DNA of 58,991 nt from Burkholderiales bacterium (GTDB taxonomy: Bacteria; Pseudomonadota; Gammaproteobacteria; Burkholderiales; Thiobacteraceae): assembly GCA_018781585.1 (NCBI GenBank), contig JADMJT010000068.1, forward strand, positions 4,165 through 63,155, in the 5' to 3' direction. Position 1 is the stretch's first letter, and every line of letters begins with the position of its first letter. This document shows positions 27,304 to 36,800 of this stretch, in pieces. Made by a program: the position numbers and the translations under genes. The notes under the pieces were generated by a model. That model ran no database searches. It worked only from the letters and a program-made list of their open reading frames with translations, and was not told the DNA's origin.

Positions 27304-30063
27304 ATGCTATTGAACCGTTTACAAACCTCCAGCTTGCGCCTGCGGGTGTTGCTGCTGATTGCCGCCGCCGTGCTGCCTTGGCTATGGGTCACGGTGGATC
27401 AAGCTTTCAGCGAACGGAGACTTGCGGTGGAAGCCTCGCAGCGGCACATGCTGTATCTCGCCCAAATTCTTTCCAGCGGGCAACGTGAAGTCATTGCCGG
27501 CGCACAGGGATTTCTGCAAGTCCTCGCGGCGTTGCCGGAGGTAACCGAGGGCGCCTCGGCACGTTGCCAGGCGCGGCTGAAAAACGCGCACATGAACAGC
27601 CGAGGCTATGCCAATATCGGCGTCACGGATGGCGCCGGTACGCTGTTATGCGATGCCGTGAATAGCGCTTCGTCGAATTTCGCCGACCGCAAGTGGTTTC
27701 GCGAGACGGTTCGTCTGCGGCATTTCGCGGTCGGCGACTATGTCATTGGCCGCCTCCGCGGCCGGCCCGTGCTGGTGGTTGCAACGCCCATCCCGGAAGG
27801 AACGCCGCAACCTTCGCGGGTAGTCTTTGTAGCGATTGAGGTGGGCTGGCTGGAGCGTCTGCTGGCCGAGGCGAAATTGCCCGTTGGCATGATGTTCAGC
27901 ATCATGGATGCGCAAGGCGTGGTGATGGCCCGGTTTCCTCAGGAGGCCGGGCGGGTGGGCAAGCCGAACCCTATTCCAGAGATTACCCAAGCCATTCGCG
28001 CCGCCGGCGCCGGCGCGGATATCGGCGTGGGAGGAGGAGACTATCTGTTCGCCTTAGATCGGGTGCTGGGCAGCGCCGATGGCGGGGCGGTGTACGTGAG
28101 CGCCAGCATACCCAAATCCCAAGTGTTGGCAGAGAGCAATCGTGCCCTGATGCGTCAGCTCGCGGTGCTGGGCCTGCTCACCCTGGCCATTTTCGTCTTC
28201 GCCTGGTTTGCAACGGAAAGGGTGGTGCAGCGGCGCATTCGTTTGTTGATAGAAGCCGCGAGTAAATTCGCGCGCGGCGACCTGACGATCCGCGCGACCG
28301 TTGGGCGCGGCGCGGGCGAGTTGATTGAGCTGGAGCACGCTTTTAATGACATGGCGGCTTCAGTCGAGCGCGCTTTCAATCAAAACGAAAAAGTCATGCA
28401 AGTGGCGTCGGAATCGATCATCGTGACCGATAGCCACGGCATCATCGTCAAAGTAAATGCTTTTACTGAAAAGCTTTTTGGCTATGAGCGCGATGAATTG
28501 CTGGGGCAATCGATCCAAGTGTTGGTGCCGGTGCACCTGCGCGAGGCGCATCTTCGTCATATGGCGCATTACCAAGTAAAGCCAGCAGTGCGTTCGATGG
28601 GTGCGCGCCAGGACCTCACCGCGCGCTGCAAAGATGGCTCGGAGATTCCGGTGAATATCAGTTTGGGGCCGTTGGTGACGGAGGAAGGGCGATTCACCAT
28701 CGCGGCGGTGCGCGATATCCGGGAAACCAAGGCCTATGAAGCACGCATTTTGCACCAGGCCACACATGATGCGCTGACCGGGCTGCCCAACCGGGCGCTG
28801 TTTCATGACTTGTTGAACCGCGCCATGATTCAGGCGCAACGGGATGAGTGCCTGCTCGCCGTCGTGTTTCTCGACTTGGATGGGTTCAAGAATATCAACG
28901 ATACCCTGGGCCACGATTGGGGCGACCAATTGCTCAAAGAGATCGCGCAGCGGATTAACGCGGCCGTGCGCCGCAACGATGTGGTGGCGCGCCAGGGCGG
29001 AGACGAATTCACGATCTTGTTGCAAGGTATCCAGCATGTGGACGATGTGCTCGCCGTGTCGCGCAAAATATTGAGCGCGGTAAGCGAGCCGGTGCATCTG
29101 CAGGAAATGGAACTGCATGTGACCGCCAGCCTCGGCATCACCATCTTCCCGCTGGACGATACCGATGCGGAGCATTTATTGCGCAATGCCGATACCGCCA
29201 TGTATCGCGCGAAAGAAGCGGGGCGCAACGGCTTCCAGTTTTACACCGCCGAGATGAATGCCCAGGCGCAAGAACGTTTGGCGATTGAAACCGATTTACG
29301 CCGCGCCATCGCGCAGCAAGAGTTCGTGTTGTATTTTCAGCCGCAGGTGGATATAGCGAGCGGCCGCATCATCGGCGCCGAAGCGCTGCTGCGCTGGAAC
29401 CATCCGGATAAAGGCATGATCCAGCCGGCCAAGTTTATTCCGGTCGCCGAGGAATCCGGCTTGATCGTGGCGATTGGCGATTGGGTGCTGCGCGACGCAT
29501 GCCGCCAGTTGCGGGCGTGGCAGTTGTCCGGTTTGCCGCCCTTGCGCATCGCCGTCAACCTCTCGGCGCGCCAGTTCCGCGAACCCCATTTGCCGCAACG
29601 CATCGCCGGCATCATGGCGGAATGCGGCCTGGAGAACCATGGGGTGCTTGAAGTGGAGATCACAGAGAGCCTGCTGATGAAAAACGTCGAGGTCGCGCGC
29701 GACATGCTCAAACAGCTTTTTGACATGGGCGTGCGCATATCGGTGGACGATTTCGGCACCGGCTATTCCAGCCTGAGTTATCTCCAGCGTTTTTCTCTGC
29801 ACGCGTTGAAGGTCGATCAATCGTTCGTGCGCGACATCGCGACCGGCGCGGATGGCGCCGTCATTGCCGGCGTGATCGTAGATCTGGCGCACAAGCTCAA
29901 ACTCAGCGTGATCGCGGAGGGCGTCGAAACCCTGGCCCAGCTAGATTATTTGGAGCAGATCGGCTGCGACGAAATACAAGGGTTCTATTTCAGCCGTCCG
30001 CTTCCCGCGGCAGCGTTCGAGGCACTCGTGCGACAGGGCCGTGCCTTGCGCCAAGTGGCATGA
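27304..30063 (+). CDS. cache-HAMP-PAS-GGDEF-EAL protein (c-di-GMP turnover)
   Basis: 919 residues. Membrane helix at about 12-30, periplasmic cache-type sensor (about 35-280, with NFADRKWFRETVR and GRPVLVVATPI), second helix near 285-305, HAMP, PAS (about 365-485), GGDEF (490-650, ARQGGDEF intact) and EAL (660-910). The EAL side has EALLRW, the metal-site motifs NLSARQF, EVEITES, DDFGTGYSS, KVDQSFV, AEGVET and QGFYFSRP, so phosphodiesterase activity is expected. The GGDEF half could be a second activity or a GTP-sensing regulator. It overlaps no neighbour and ends 10 nt from the convergent ABC exporter gene. Confidence 0.93.
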   Translation: MLLNRLQTSSLRLRVLLLIAAAVLPWLWVTVDQAFSERRLAVEASQRHMLYLAQILSSGQREVIAGAQGFLQVLAALPEVTEGASARCQARLKNAHMNSRGYANIGVTDGAGTLLCDAVNSASSNFADRKWFRETVRLRHFAVGDYVIGRLRGRPVLVVATPIPEGTPQPSRVVFVAIEVGWLERLLAEAKLPVGMMFSIMDAQGVVMARFPQEAGRVGKPNPIPEITQAIRAAGAGADIGVGGGDYLFALDRVLGSADGGAVYVSASIPKSQVLAESNRALMRQLAVLGLLTLAIFVFAWFATERVVQRRIRLLIEAASKFARGDLTIRATVGRGAGELIELEHAFNDMAASVERAFNQNEKVMQVASESIIVTDSHGIIVKVNAFTEKLFGYERDELLGQSIQVLVPVHLREAHLRHMAHYQVKPAVRSMGARQDLTARCKDGSEIPVNISLGPLVTEEGRFTIAAVRDIRETKAYEARILHQATHDALTGLPNRALFHDLLNRAMIQAQRDECLLAVVFLDLDGFKNINDTLGHDWGDQLLKEIAQRINAAVRRNDVVARQGGDEFTILLQGIQHVDDVLAVSRKILSAVSEPVHLQEMELHVTASLGITIFPLDDTDAEHLLRNADTAMYRAKEAGRNGFQFYTAEMNAQAQERLAIETDLRRAIAQQEFVLYFQPQVDIASGRIIGAEALLRWNHPDKGMIQPAKFIPVAEESGLIVAIGDWVLRDACRQLRAWQLSGLPPLRIAVNLSARQFREPHLPQRIAGIMAECGLENHGVLEVEITESLLMKNVEVARDMLKQLFDMGVRISVDDFGTGYSSLSYLQRFSLHALKVDQSFVRDIATGADGAVIAGVIVDLAHKLKLSVIAEGVETLAQLDYLEQIGCDEIQGFYFSRPLPAAAFEALVRQGRALRQVA

Positions 30064-30072
30064 TCCACTCCC

Positions 30073-31875
30073 CTATTCCACCAAGGCGGCGGGTGGGTGT
30101 GCCTCTTCTTGTTGTTGTAAGGCCCACATATGGGCGTACACGCCGTTCTTTTCCAACAATGCGCGATGCGTGCCGACCTCGGCAATGCGGCCGTGATCGA
30201 GTACCAGAATCTGATCCGCCTCGACGACGGTGGAGAGGCGATGCGCGATGATGAGCGTGGTGCGGTTTTCGGAGATTTGCTTCAATTCGGCTTGGATGGC
30301 TTTTTCCGATTTGGAATCGAGGGCGGAGGTCGCCTCGTCGAAAATCAAAATATGGGGATTTTTGAGAATCGCGCGCGCGATCGCGACGCGCTGCTTTTCG
30401 CCACCGGAGAGCTTCAAACCGCGCTCGCCAACCATGGAATCGTATTTTTCCGGCAGCGACTCGATAAAGGTATGAATATGCGCATGCTTCGCGGCTTGGA
30501 GGATTTCCGCCCGTGTGGCCTCGGGCCGGCCGTAGGCGATGTTGTAATAGATCGTGTCGTTGAACAGGACGGTGTCCTGCGGCACGATACCGATGGCGGC
30601 GCGCAGCGAGCTTTGGGTCACGTCGCGAATATCTTGTCCATCGATCAGGATACGTCCACCGCTTACATCATAAAAGCGGAATAAGAGCCGGGAGAGCGTG
30701 GATTTACCCGCACCACTTGATCCCACTACCGCCAGCGTGCGTCCAGCGGGAATCTCGAAGCTCAAGTCGAACAAGATTTGGCGTTTGGGATCGTAGTGGA
30801 AGTCCACCTGCTCAAAGCGGATCACACTACCGGCAACTTGCAGCGGTTGGGCATCGGGCTTGTCCTGTACCTCGGTGTTGACTTCGAGCAGGGTAAACAT
30901 CTTTTCCATGTCCGCCAGCGAATGCTTGATCTCGCGGTACACAAAGCCCAGAAAATGCAGCGGCAGGTAAATCTGGATCATGTAGGCATTCACCAGCACC
31001 AGATCGCCCAGGGTCATTGTGCCCTGGGTGACGTGATGCGCCGCCAGAAACATGAGCACGGTGACGCCGATGGCGACGATCAGGCTTTGCCCGGCATTCA
31101 GCGCGGCGAGCGAAGTCTGGTTGCGCACCGCGGCTTTTTCCCACACTTGCAGGCTGTCGTCGTAGCGTCGCGATTCGAAGGTTTCATTGCTAAAATATTT
31201 GACTGTCTCGTAGTTGAGCAGGCTGTCGATGGCACGGGTATTGGCCTTGGAATCGCTATCGTTCATGGTGCGCCGGAACACCATGCGCCATTCGGTAATG
31301 ATTAAGGTGAAGGCGACATACACGGTGAGCGTGATGAAGGTGACGATCGCGAACCAAGGATCGTAATAGAGCAGCAGAATGGCCGCGACCAAGCCGATCT
31401 CGATCAAGGTGGGCAGGATGTTGAACAGCATGAAATTCAGCAGGAAACCGATGCCGCGCGTGCCGCGCTCGATGTCGCGCGATACGCCGCCGGTCTGGCG
31501 CTCCAAATGAAATCGTAGGGAGAGCGCATGCAGGTGGCTAAATACCTTTTGCGCCACGCGGCGAATCGCGCGTTGCGTGACTTTGGCGAATACCGCATCG
31601 CGCAATTCGCCGAATAGCGTGCTGGCGAAACGCAACAAGCCGTACGCCAAGAGCATCATGACCGGCAGCACCAGCATGGCTTGGGTCGGATCGAGCGAGT
31701 CCACTATTTTCTTCAGCGCGAGCGGTACAGCGACGTTGGCTAGCTTGGCTGCAACCAGCAGCATCAGTGCGAGTGCTACCCGGCCGCGAAACTCCGCGAG
31801 ATAGGGCAGCAGGGTACGAATCGTGTTCCAGTCGTTGCGTTGCGTCGGGGCGGGGCCGTGATGAGTGATGCGCAT
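30073..31875 (-). CDS. Atm1/HMT1-type ABC exporter (fused permease-ATPase)
   Basis: 600-residue half-transporter. Six helices (about 30-315) are followed by an ATPase domain with Walker A VGSSGAGKST, signature LSGGEKQR, Walker B LIFDEATSALD and switch His in IAHRLS. The NETVKYFSNE-like segment (LLNYETVKYFSNETFE) in the permease part is characteristic of the ABCB7/Atm1/HMT1 subfamily. Bacterial members export glutathione-linked or heavy-metal thiolate compounds. Likely role: glutathione conjugate or metal-thiol export. Confidence 0.9.
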   Translation of the reverse strand: MRITHHGPAPTQRNDWNTIRTLLPYLAEFRGRVALALMLLVAAKLANVAVPLALKKIVDSLDPTQAMLVLPVMMLLAYGLLRFASTLFGELRDAVFAKVTQRAIRRVAQKVFSHLHALSLRFHLERQTGGVSRDIERGTRGIGFLLNFMLFNILPTLIEIGLVAAILLLYYDPWFAIVTFITLTVYVAFTLIITEWRMVFRRTMNDSDSKANTRAIDSLLNYETVKYFSNETFESRRYDDSLQVWEKAAVRNQTSLAALNAGQSLIVAIGVTVLMFLAAHHVTQGTMTLGDLVLVNAYMIQIYLPLHFLGFVYREIKHSLADMEKMFTLLEVNTEVQDKPDAQPLQVAGSVIRFEQVDFHYDPKRQILFDLSFEIPAGRTLAVVGSSGAGKSTLSRLLFRFYDVSGGRILIDGQDIRDVTQSSLRAAIGIVPQDTVLFNDTIYYNIAYGRPEATRAEILQAAKHAHIHTFIESLPEKYDSMVGERGLKLSGGEKQRVAIARAILKNPHILIFDEATSALDSKSEKAIQAELKQISENRTTLIIAHRLSTVVEADQILVLDHGRIAEVGTHRALLEKNGVYAHMWALQQQEEAHPPAALVE

Positions 31876-32179
31876 GTCAGGATTTGGTCATAGAGGACGG
31901 CGAAGCTGCCAATGGCGGGCAGGTGCGGTGCAATGGCGGGAACCTTAACATAGGCCAAAACCCGCGTCCATCGCGGATTAGGCGCATATTCCGGGAGTTA
32001 GGAACGGAATTTGCTTTAGGTTAAAATCAATTAAAGTCGATGTCTGCCCAGGCCGCTAAGTAAGCAGTAGTGACACATTACCGCAAAGAGGATGTTGTTC
32101 CTCTCAAGCTTGGCATAGAATAAAGGGCGGATGCGTTCGACGCCACACCTGATATAGACAAAACGTGGGATAAGCGAGC
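31876..32179. other. divergent intergenic region between ABC exporter and coiled-coil protein genes
   Basis: 304 nt without a gene. It should hold promoters for both flanking genes. A TAGAAT -10-like box is at 32116-32121, but no convincing -35 is at the right distance. A small stem (GAGGA/TCCTC) lies around 32091-32106, and the 31990-32045 stretch is AT-rich. No riboswitch or terminator was recognised. Confidence 0.4.
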
Positions 32180-32980
32180 ATGGCATTTTTAGATGAACTA
32201 AAAAAAGAGGCGGAAGCCCAAAAACTGCAAGAGCAGACGCAGACTCAGTCCATGCTGGCGGCGGTCAGCCAAAATTTTCTGCTGGTTCAAACCAAGTACA
32301 AAGAAATTCACCATTACCTGCGTGAGCTGGTTAACCAGCTTAACGTGCTCAATCAAGATATCCAGCGCGCCTACATGATCGAAGGCTTCGGCATGATCGA
32401 CGACTTTCGCCCACGCGACTATGCGCTGACCGTCGATTCGATCCGCATCGGGCAGAAGGATTTCGCCAACACGCTGGTGTTTCGCTTCAAGTGTGGGACC
32501 GAAAAAGAAATCAGCGTCGAGCGCAACGTGCCGAGTCAGATCGATAATTTGAAAGAGTATCTCTGGCAAAACAACCTGAAATACCAGTGCACCGAATACA
32601 AGAACGACCGGGGTTTGGTATCGCGCGCGGTTTTTAATGTAACGAATGAAATCCCCGTGACGTTTCGTTTTACCGCCGATTTTGAGAACGCAAAGATTTT
32701 CTTGCAAGTTAAAAACTTCAACGGGCTGACGGTCAATGAGTATGTGTACGAAGCGAATGAACTGACCGCTGAATTTCTGGATGAATTGGCTAAATATGTA
32801 CTGGAGAAACCCAGCAAGTTCCGCGAGCTAGGCCGGCATCAGCAAAGTATTCGCGAGCTTACGCGACAAGCGCGGCAGCAGAAGGAAGCGACCTATGCGC
32901 AAGCGCCGGCCGAGCCCGCGTTAGACGATGCGGCCAAGAATGGCGGGTTCTTCAATCGTTTGAAATCGATTATTTCTTGA
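32180..32980 (+). CDS. uncharacterised coiled-coil protein next to pilU
   Basis: 266 residues, soluble, no signal peptide. The N-terminal 70 residues are strongly helical and Gln/Glu-rich (coiled coil). A mixed alpha/beta middle (70-215) contains FRFKCGTEKEISVERNVPSQ. The tail has a short amphipathic end (FFNRLKSIIS). I recognise no named domain. It is immediately upstream of pilU (50 nt) on the same strand, with its own promoter region, so a link to pilus retraction or envelope work is possible but only positional. Confidence 0.8.
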   Translation: MAFLDELKKEAEAQKLQEQTQTQSMLAAVSQNFLLVQTKYKEIHHYLRELVNQLNVLNQDIQRAYMIEGFGMIDDFRPRDYALTVDSIRIGQKDFANTLVFRFKCGTEKEISVERNVPSQIDNLKEYLWQNNLKYQCTEYKNDRGLVSRAVFNVTNEIPVTFRFTADFENAKIFLQVKNFNGLTVNEYVYEANELTAEFLDELAKYVLEKPSKFRELGRHQQSIRELTRQARQQKEATYAQAPAEPALDDAAKNGGFFNRLKSIIS

Positions 32981-33030
32981 GCGAAGCAATATTGTCGCGC
33001 GCAGCCGCTTTTCCGCTAAACTAATCCCCC

Positions 33031-34227
33031 ATGGATCTCACCCAATTATTTCGCTTGATGGCGGATAAGCGCGCCTCAGACTTATTTTTCTCCGCCGGTG
33101 CCCCCGTCTATATCAAAATCGAGGGGGAGATTCGCCCGGTCAACCAACAAATTCTCGATCACAACGTCGTCAAGAAAATTGCTTATGCCTTAATGACCGA
33201 AGCGCAGATATCGGCCTTCGAAGCGGCGCTGGAGATGAATTTCGGCCTTTCCGTCCCAGGCGTGGGCCGCTTTCGCGTCAATGTGTTTCGTCAGCGCGGC
33301 TCGGTGGCGATGGTCATCCGTTACATTACCGATGTCGTGCCGACGGTGGAAAGCTTACGCTTACCGCCGGTGCTGAGTGAATTGGTGATGCATAAGCGGG
33401 GGTTGATTTTGGTGGTGGGCGCCACCGGCTCCGGTAAATCCACCTCGCTCGCGGCGATGATTGACCACCGCAACCGGCATTCCACCAGCCATATTCTGGC
33501 GATCGAAGACCCGATCGAATTCATTCACCGCCACCAGCGCTCCATCGTCAATCAACGTGAGGTCGGGATTGATACGCAATCCTATGGCGCGGCGCTGGTG
33601 AATGCGTTGCGCGAGGCGCCGGATGTGTTGCTGATCGGCGAGATCCGCGATCAAGATACGATGCGCCAAGCGATGATTTACACGCAAACCGGTCATTTAT
33701 GTTTGGCCACCCTGCATGCCAACAACGCTTACCACGCCATGAATCGCATCATCGGTTTTTTCCCCGCGGAAGCGCAGGAAGGCTTGCTGCTCGATTTAGC
33801 GATGAGCCTGCGCGCGGTGGTTAGCCAGCGCCTGGTGCGCGGTGTGGATGGCAAGCGTGTGGCGGCGGTGGAAGTGCTGATTAATAATATGCATATCAGT
33901 GAATTGATTCAGCGCCGCGAGATCGACAAGATTAAGGATGCCATGGAGCAGTCCATGCTGGAAGGCTCGCAGACTTTTGAGGAATCGCTGCTGGACTTAT
34001 TTCTGGCAGGCACCATTGCCAAGGAAGAAGCGCTCGCCAACGCCGATTCCCGTACCAATATTGAATGGCTGCTCGCCAACTCCAGCAAGCATCAGGAAAA
34101 GCGCGCCAAGCAAAAGCAGAATTTCAAGGTTGAGGACAAAGTGGCGGAGGATCCGGATGAAGGTATGCCGTCGCTGTTATCGATGGAGGATCTCTCCACG
34201 ATCGGCATCGCTTCTGCCAAGCGCTGA
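33031..34227 (+). CDS. pilU: type IV pilus retraction ATPase PilU
   Basis: 398-residue PilT/PilU-class ATPase powering pilus retraction at the inner membrane. Walker A is GATGSGKST (130-138), Asp box AIEDPIEF, Walker B VLLIGEIRD and His box TLHANN. The C-terminal extension after residue 340, including EGSQTFEESLLDLF and TNIEWLLANSS, is of the PilU rather than the PilT type. pilT itself is not in the window. A strong terminator follows. Confidence 0.92.
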   Translation: MDLTQLFRLMADKRASDLFFSAGAPVYIKIEGEIRPVNQQILDHNVVKKIAYALMTEAQISAFEAALEMNFGLSVPGVGRFRVNVFRQRGSVAMVIRYITDVVPTVESLRLPPVLSELVMHKRGLILVVGATGSGKSTSLAAMIDHRNRHSTSHILAIEDPIEFIHRHQRSIVNQREVGIDTQSYGAALVNALREAPDVLLIGEIRDQDTMRQAMIYTQTGHLCLATLHANNAYHAMNRIIGFFPAEAQEGLLLDLAMSLRAVVSQRLVRGVDGKRVAAVEVLINNMHISELIQRREIDKIKDAMEQSMLEGSQTFEESLLDLFLAGTIAKEEALANADSRTNIEWLLANSSKHQEKRAKQKQNFKVEDKVAEDPDEGMPSLLSMEDLSTIGIASAKR

Positions 34228-34249
34228 ATTCAACTCGGCGCTAGAAAGC

Positions 34250-34275
34250 AAAAAACCGGCGTAAGCCGGTTTTTT
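34250..34275. terminator. bidirectional rho-independent terminator
   Basis: Perfect stem: six A then CCGGC, loop GTAA, then GCCGG and six T. It is symmetrical, so it can end pilU (plus) and the small gene at 34314-34496 (minus). Confidence 0.88.
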
Positions 34276-34313
34276 GTTGTCCAGGGAGAGGGGGGGCTGG
34301 CAGGACGCGCTGC

Positions 34314-34496
34314 TTACCGTGCGGCGAGATATTGCTGAAATTCGTCAGAATCCATCTCGCGTACCTTCATCCCGGATTTGGCGGTGAAGGGGTAGTAAAA
34401 GGTGTAGTGATCATTGATGCGTACTTTAATGATCACGGTGTCCGTGCCGAGTACTTTGCGCGAACGGAACAAACGGTTGGCCAAGCGTTTTAGCAT
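34314..34496 (-). CDS. small conserved-type protein of unknown function (60 aa)
   Basis: 60 residues, basic N-terminus (MLKRLANRLFRSRKVL), then an alternating pattern TVIIKVRINDHYTFYYPF that suggests beta strands. Very good ribosome-binding site (AGGAG, 8 nt before ATG) and a shared terminator behind it, so it is likely a real gene. No domain recognised. Confidence 0.65.
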   Translation of the reverse strand: MLKRLANRLFRSRKVLGTDTVIIKVRINDHYTFYYPFTAKSGMKVREMDSDEFQQYLAAR

Positions 34497-34638
34497 GATG
34501 TTGCTCCTGTGTTAGTCCTTGTGCTTAGCTATGCAGCAAGGGCTGTGCCAGTAGCGAGGTACCGTCAGAAAGACCCCTGAAAGTATCATGCCAAAAAGTT
34601 ACAAAATCATTGTGAAACAGAAGCTTGCAAAGGTTAAT

Positions 34639-34839
34639 TTAGCGAATAAATGCCGCCTCGTGTCTGCAGCGGCGGCACAGATAGACCTTGCCGCCAGCTT
34701 CACGTTCGTGGAGAAACTGCCAACGGTGCCCGAAAATTCGACACAGGAGCCTGGTGGAGAGATTGGAAATGATCGTCATAAGGGCTTGATTGAATTTATT
34801 CTGGTTTTGCCCCAGTAAGAGCAATTTAAGGGCCAGCAA
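34639..34839 (-). CDS. putative small zinc-binding protein (tentative)
   Basis: Up to 66 residues from a TTG; an ATG at 34779 would give 46. The C-terminal half has a CxxxGHxW ... CRRCRH pattern, which could bind one zinc ion. No good Shine-Dalgarno is seen for either start. The opposite strand has an overlapping open frame (34588-34818) without any motif. Treated as tentative. The surrounding 437 nt between 34497 and 34933 hold nothing else except the nitroreductase terminator. Confidence 0.35.
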   Translation of the reverse strand: MLALKLLLLGQNQNKFNQALMTIISNLSTRLLCRIFGHRWQFLHEREAGGKVYLCRRCRHEAAFIR

Positions 34840-34875
34840 ACAAATAATTAAATTAAATCAAAACACTTCAGTGTA

Positions 34876-34907
34876 AAAAAGGGCTGAACGGCATAGCCGG
34901 CAGCCCT
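34876..34907 (-). terminator. rho-independent terminator of nitroreductase operon
   Basis: On the minus strand GGGCTG pairs with CAGCCC around an inner GCCGGC/GGC stem and is followed by six T. It lies about 27 nt after the nitroreductase stop. Confidence 0.85.
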
Positions 34908-34933
34908 CAACGTAAAATTTTCTGACAGGAAAA

Positions 34934-35536
34934 TTATTTGATGGGCACGCCCCATCCCCCTTCGAAGAAAATCTCCCCTAATGGCCGCCGCCGGCGTGGT
35001 GCAACTTCCCGTTCGCGCACTTCGCCCGTAAGCACATCAGGTGCGGCTTGATAGCCGACCGCGATCATCGACATCAGGGTGATGTGCGCGGGTATACCGA
35101 AGGCGTCGCGCAATTTCTGCGCATCGAAGCCGCCCATTTGATGCGCCGCCAAACCCAGCGCGACCGCTTGTAGACACAGGCTTATCCCTGCCGCACCGCT
35201 GTCGTATTGCGCCCAGCGGTTGTCTTTGCCGTTGTGACCAAACTGCGGGTCGGCGCCCACGGCGATCAGCAGCGGCGTGTTTTTGACCCAGGCTTGGTTG
35301 CCCTCGGCTAAGCAATCGAAGGCTTTTTGCCAGCGCGCCGTATCACGCGCCCGATCCCAAACGATCACCCGCCACGGTTCTTCACCGAAACAGGAGGGTG
35401 CCCAGCGTGCGGCTTCCACCAGGGCGAGCACTTGCTCACGCGACACGGGCTTGGCAACGTCGAATGCGCGTGGGCTCCAACGGTGTGCCAGCAGCTCATG
35501 AATCGGGAAGTCGGTGACGGCGGGTTTGAGCAACAT
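34934..35536 (-). CDS. nitroreductase family protein
   Basis: 200-residue FMN-dependent oxidoreductase of the nitroreductase superfamily. The N-terminal HRWSPRAFDVAKPVSREQ is the classic FMN-binding start, followed by EAARWAPSCFGEEPWRVIV and the C-terminal GQ-type MSMIAVGY segment. It reduces nitro groups or quinones with NAD(P)H. Last gene of a pirin-doxX-nitroreductase run. Confidence 0.9.
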   Translation of the reverse strand: MLLKPAVTDFPIHELLAHRWSPRAFDVAKPVSREQVLALVEAARWAPSCFGEEPWRVIVWDRARDTARWQKAFDCLAEGNQAWVKNTPLLIAVGADPQFGHNGKDNRWAQYDSGAAGISLCLQAVALGLAAHQMGGFDAQKLRDAFGIPAHITLMSMIAVGYQAAPDVLTGEVREREVAPRRRRPLGEIFFEGGWGVPIK

Positions 35537-35551
35537 GGCGCTTTCTTTCGA

Positions 35552-35956
35552 TTAGCGTGATTTCTGCAAACTGAAAGGACCGGAGCCATGGGTCACGATG
35601 TAGAGCATACCGCCCATGATGGCCACGTTCTTCATGAAATGATTCATTTGATTTTGCAGCAGCATCGCGTCGGCCGGGTTCACGTTCCAGAAGGCGTGAA
35701 ACACCAGCGTCGCCGGAATCAGAAACAGAAAAATCGCCGCCGCCGCAATGCGCGCTTGCCAACCGATCAAGATCATAAGACCGCCAATTAGTTCGATCAC
35801 AATCGTGGCCACGAGCAGCACTTGCGGCATCGGCAAACCATGGCTTGCCATATAGCCAGCGGTGCCATCGAAGCCGGTGAGCTTATGAAAACCGGAAAAA
35901 ATGAAGATCAAAGCGAGCAAAGTACGTCCAAACAGGGGGCCAAATTGTTGCAGCAT
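35552..35956 (-). CDS. DoxX family membrane protein
   Basis: 134 residues with four predicted helices (FGRTLLALIFIFSGFHKL at the start; VATIVIELIGGLMILIGWQ in the middle). DoxX-type proteins occur with oxidoreductases; E. coli relatives YqjF and YphA respond to aromatic compounds. Good ribosome-binding site (AAAGGAGAG). 15 nt separate it from the nitroreductase. Confidence 0.9.
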   Translation of the reverse strand: MLQQFGPLFGRTLLALIFIFSGFHKLTGFDGTAGYMASHGLPMPQVLLVATIVIELIGGLMILIGWQARIAAAAIFLFLIPATLVFHAFWNVNPADAMLLQNQMNHFMKNVAIMGGMLYIVTHGSGPFSLQKSR

Positions 35957-36010
35957 GATGTCTCTCCTTTGTGAATAAAAATGGGGCGCGGCAGGTCTCG
36001 CCCCGCGTTG

Positions 36011-36709
36011 TTACGCCAAATCAAACAATAAAACTTCGGCTGCTTCCAACGCGGTCAAATTCAAGGTTTCCGGGCCGTTCACTTTGGCGCCGTCGCCCGC
36101 TTCCAGCGGATAGCCATTCAAGCTGATGCGCCCGCGCGCCAGATGTAAATAGGCGCGGCGCGGCGCATCAAGTGTATAGGCTAAGGCTTGATCGGCGTTC
36201 AATACCGCGGCGTAAATCGCCGCGTCTTGATGGATCGTTACCGAGCCTTCACGCCCATCGCTTGAGGCGACCAGTCGAAATACGCCTCGCTTCTCCGCCT
36301 GCGTGAAATGCTTCTGCTCGTAGCTCGGCGTAAGCCCCGCTTCATCCGGCTCAATCCAGATTTGCAGTAAATGCACGGGCATGTCTTCGGCGGCATTGAA
36401 TTCGCTGTGGCGAATGCCGGTGCCCGCACTCATGCGCTGCACATCGCCGATGCGAATCACGCTGCCATTGCCCATGCTGTCTTGGTGCGCCAACTCGCCC
36501 TCCAGAATATAGGTCACGATCTCCATATCGCGATGCGGATGGGTGGGGAAGCCCCCCTTGGGCGCGACGCGATCTTCATTGATGACACGCAGGCTGCCAA
36601 AACCCATTTCGCTCGGATCGTAATAATCGGCGAAGGAAAAAGTGTGATAAGAATCGAGCCAGCCATGATTGGCGTGGCCGCGTTCATGGCTTTTGCGCAG
36701 GTTAATCAT
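36011..36709 (-). CDS. pirin family protein (YhaK/YhhW type, bicupin)
   Basis: 232-residue bicupin. The N-terminal cupin holds the metal-binding set HPHRDME and [11 protein letters not shown] (two His, one His, one Glu), as in E. coli YhhW, which has quercetinase activity. The C-terminal cupin lacks these residues. The ATG at 36709 is preceded by GGAGG at ideal distance; the ATG at 36721 would place that site inside the gene. First gene of the pirin-doxX-nitroreductase run; a dyad lies about 70 nt upstream. Confidence 0.9.
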   Translation of the reverse strand: MINLRKSHERGHANHGWLDSYHTFSFADYYDPSEMGFGSLRVINEDRVAPKGGFPTHPHRDMEIVTYILEGELAHQDSMGNGSVIRIGDVQRMSAGTGIRHSEFNAAEDMPVHLLQIWIEPDEAGLTPSYEQKHFTQAEKRGVFRLVASSDGREGSVTIHQDAAIYAAVLNADQALAYTLDAPRRAYLHLARGRISLNGYPLEAGDGAKVNGPETLNLTALEAAEVLLFDLA

Positions 36710-36779
36710 GGGAACCTCCATTGCTGTGAATACGATGAACTGATGGTAGGTGTTGGGATACGGGATTGTTAGCGAAACG

Positions 36780-36800
36780 TTCTGAAAGAGACGTTCAGAA
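36780..36800. promoter_or_regulatory. dyad TTCTGAA-N7-TTCAGAA upstream of pirin
   Basis: Perfect 7-bp arms separated by 7 nt. The same region also reads as two direct copies of ACGTTC(T/A)GAAA spaced 14 nt apart. Symmetry and position, 71 nt before the pirin start, suit a regulator site, but no family is known to me for it. Confidence 0.45.

Noticed and set aside
28360-29175. 271-codon minus-strand frame
   Set aside because: Antisense to the PAS-GGDEF part of the 27304-30063 gene; no motifs, composition is that of a shadow.
34588-34818. 76-codon plus-strand frame opposite the putative zinc protein
   Set aside because: No motif; the opposite frame has a more protein-like cysteine/histidine pattern. 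Neither is certain.
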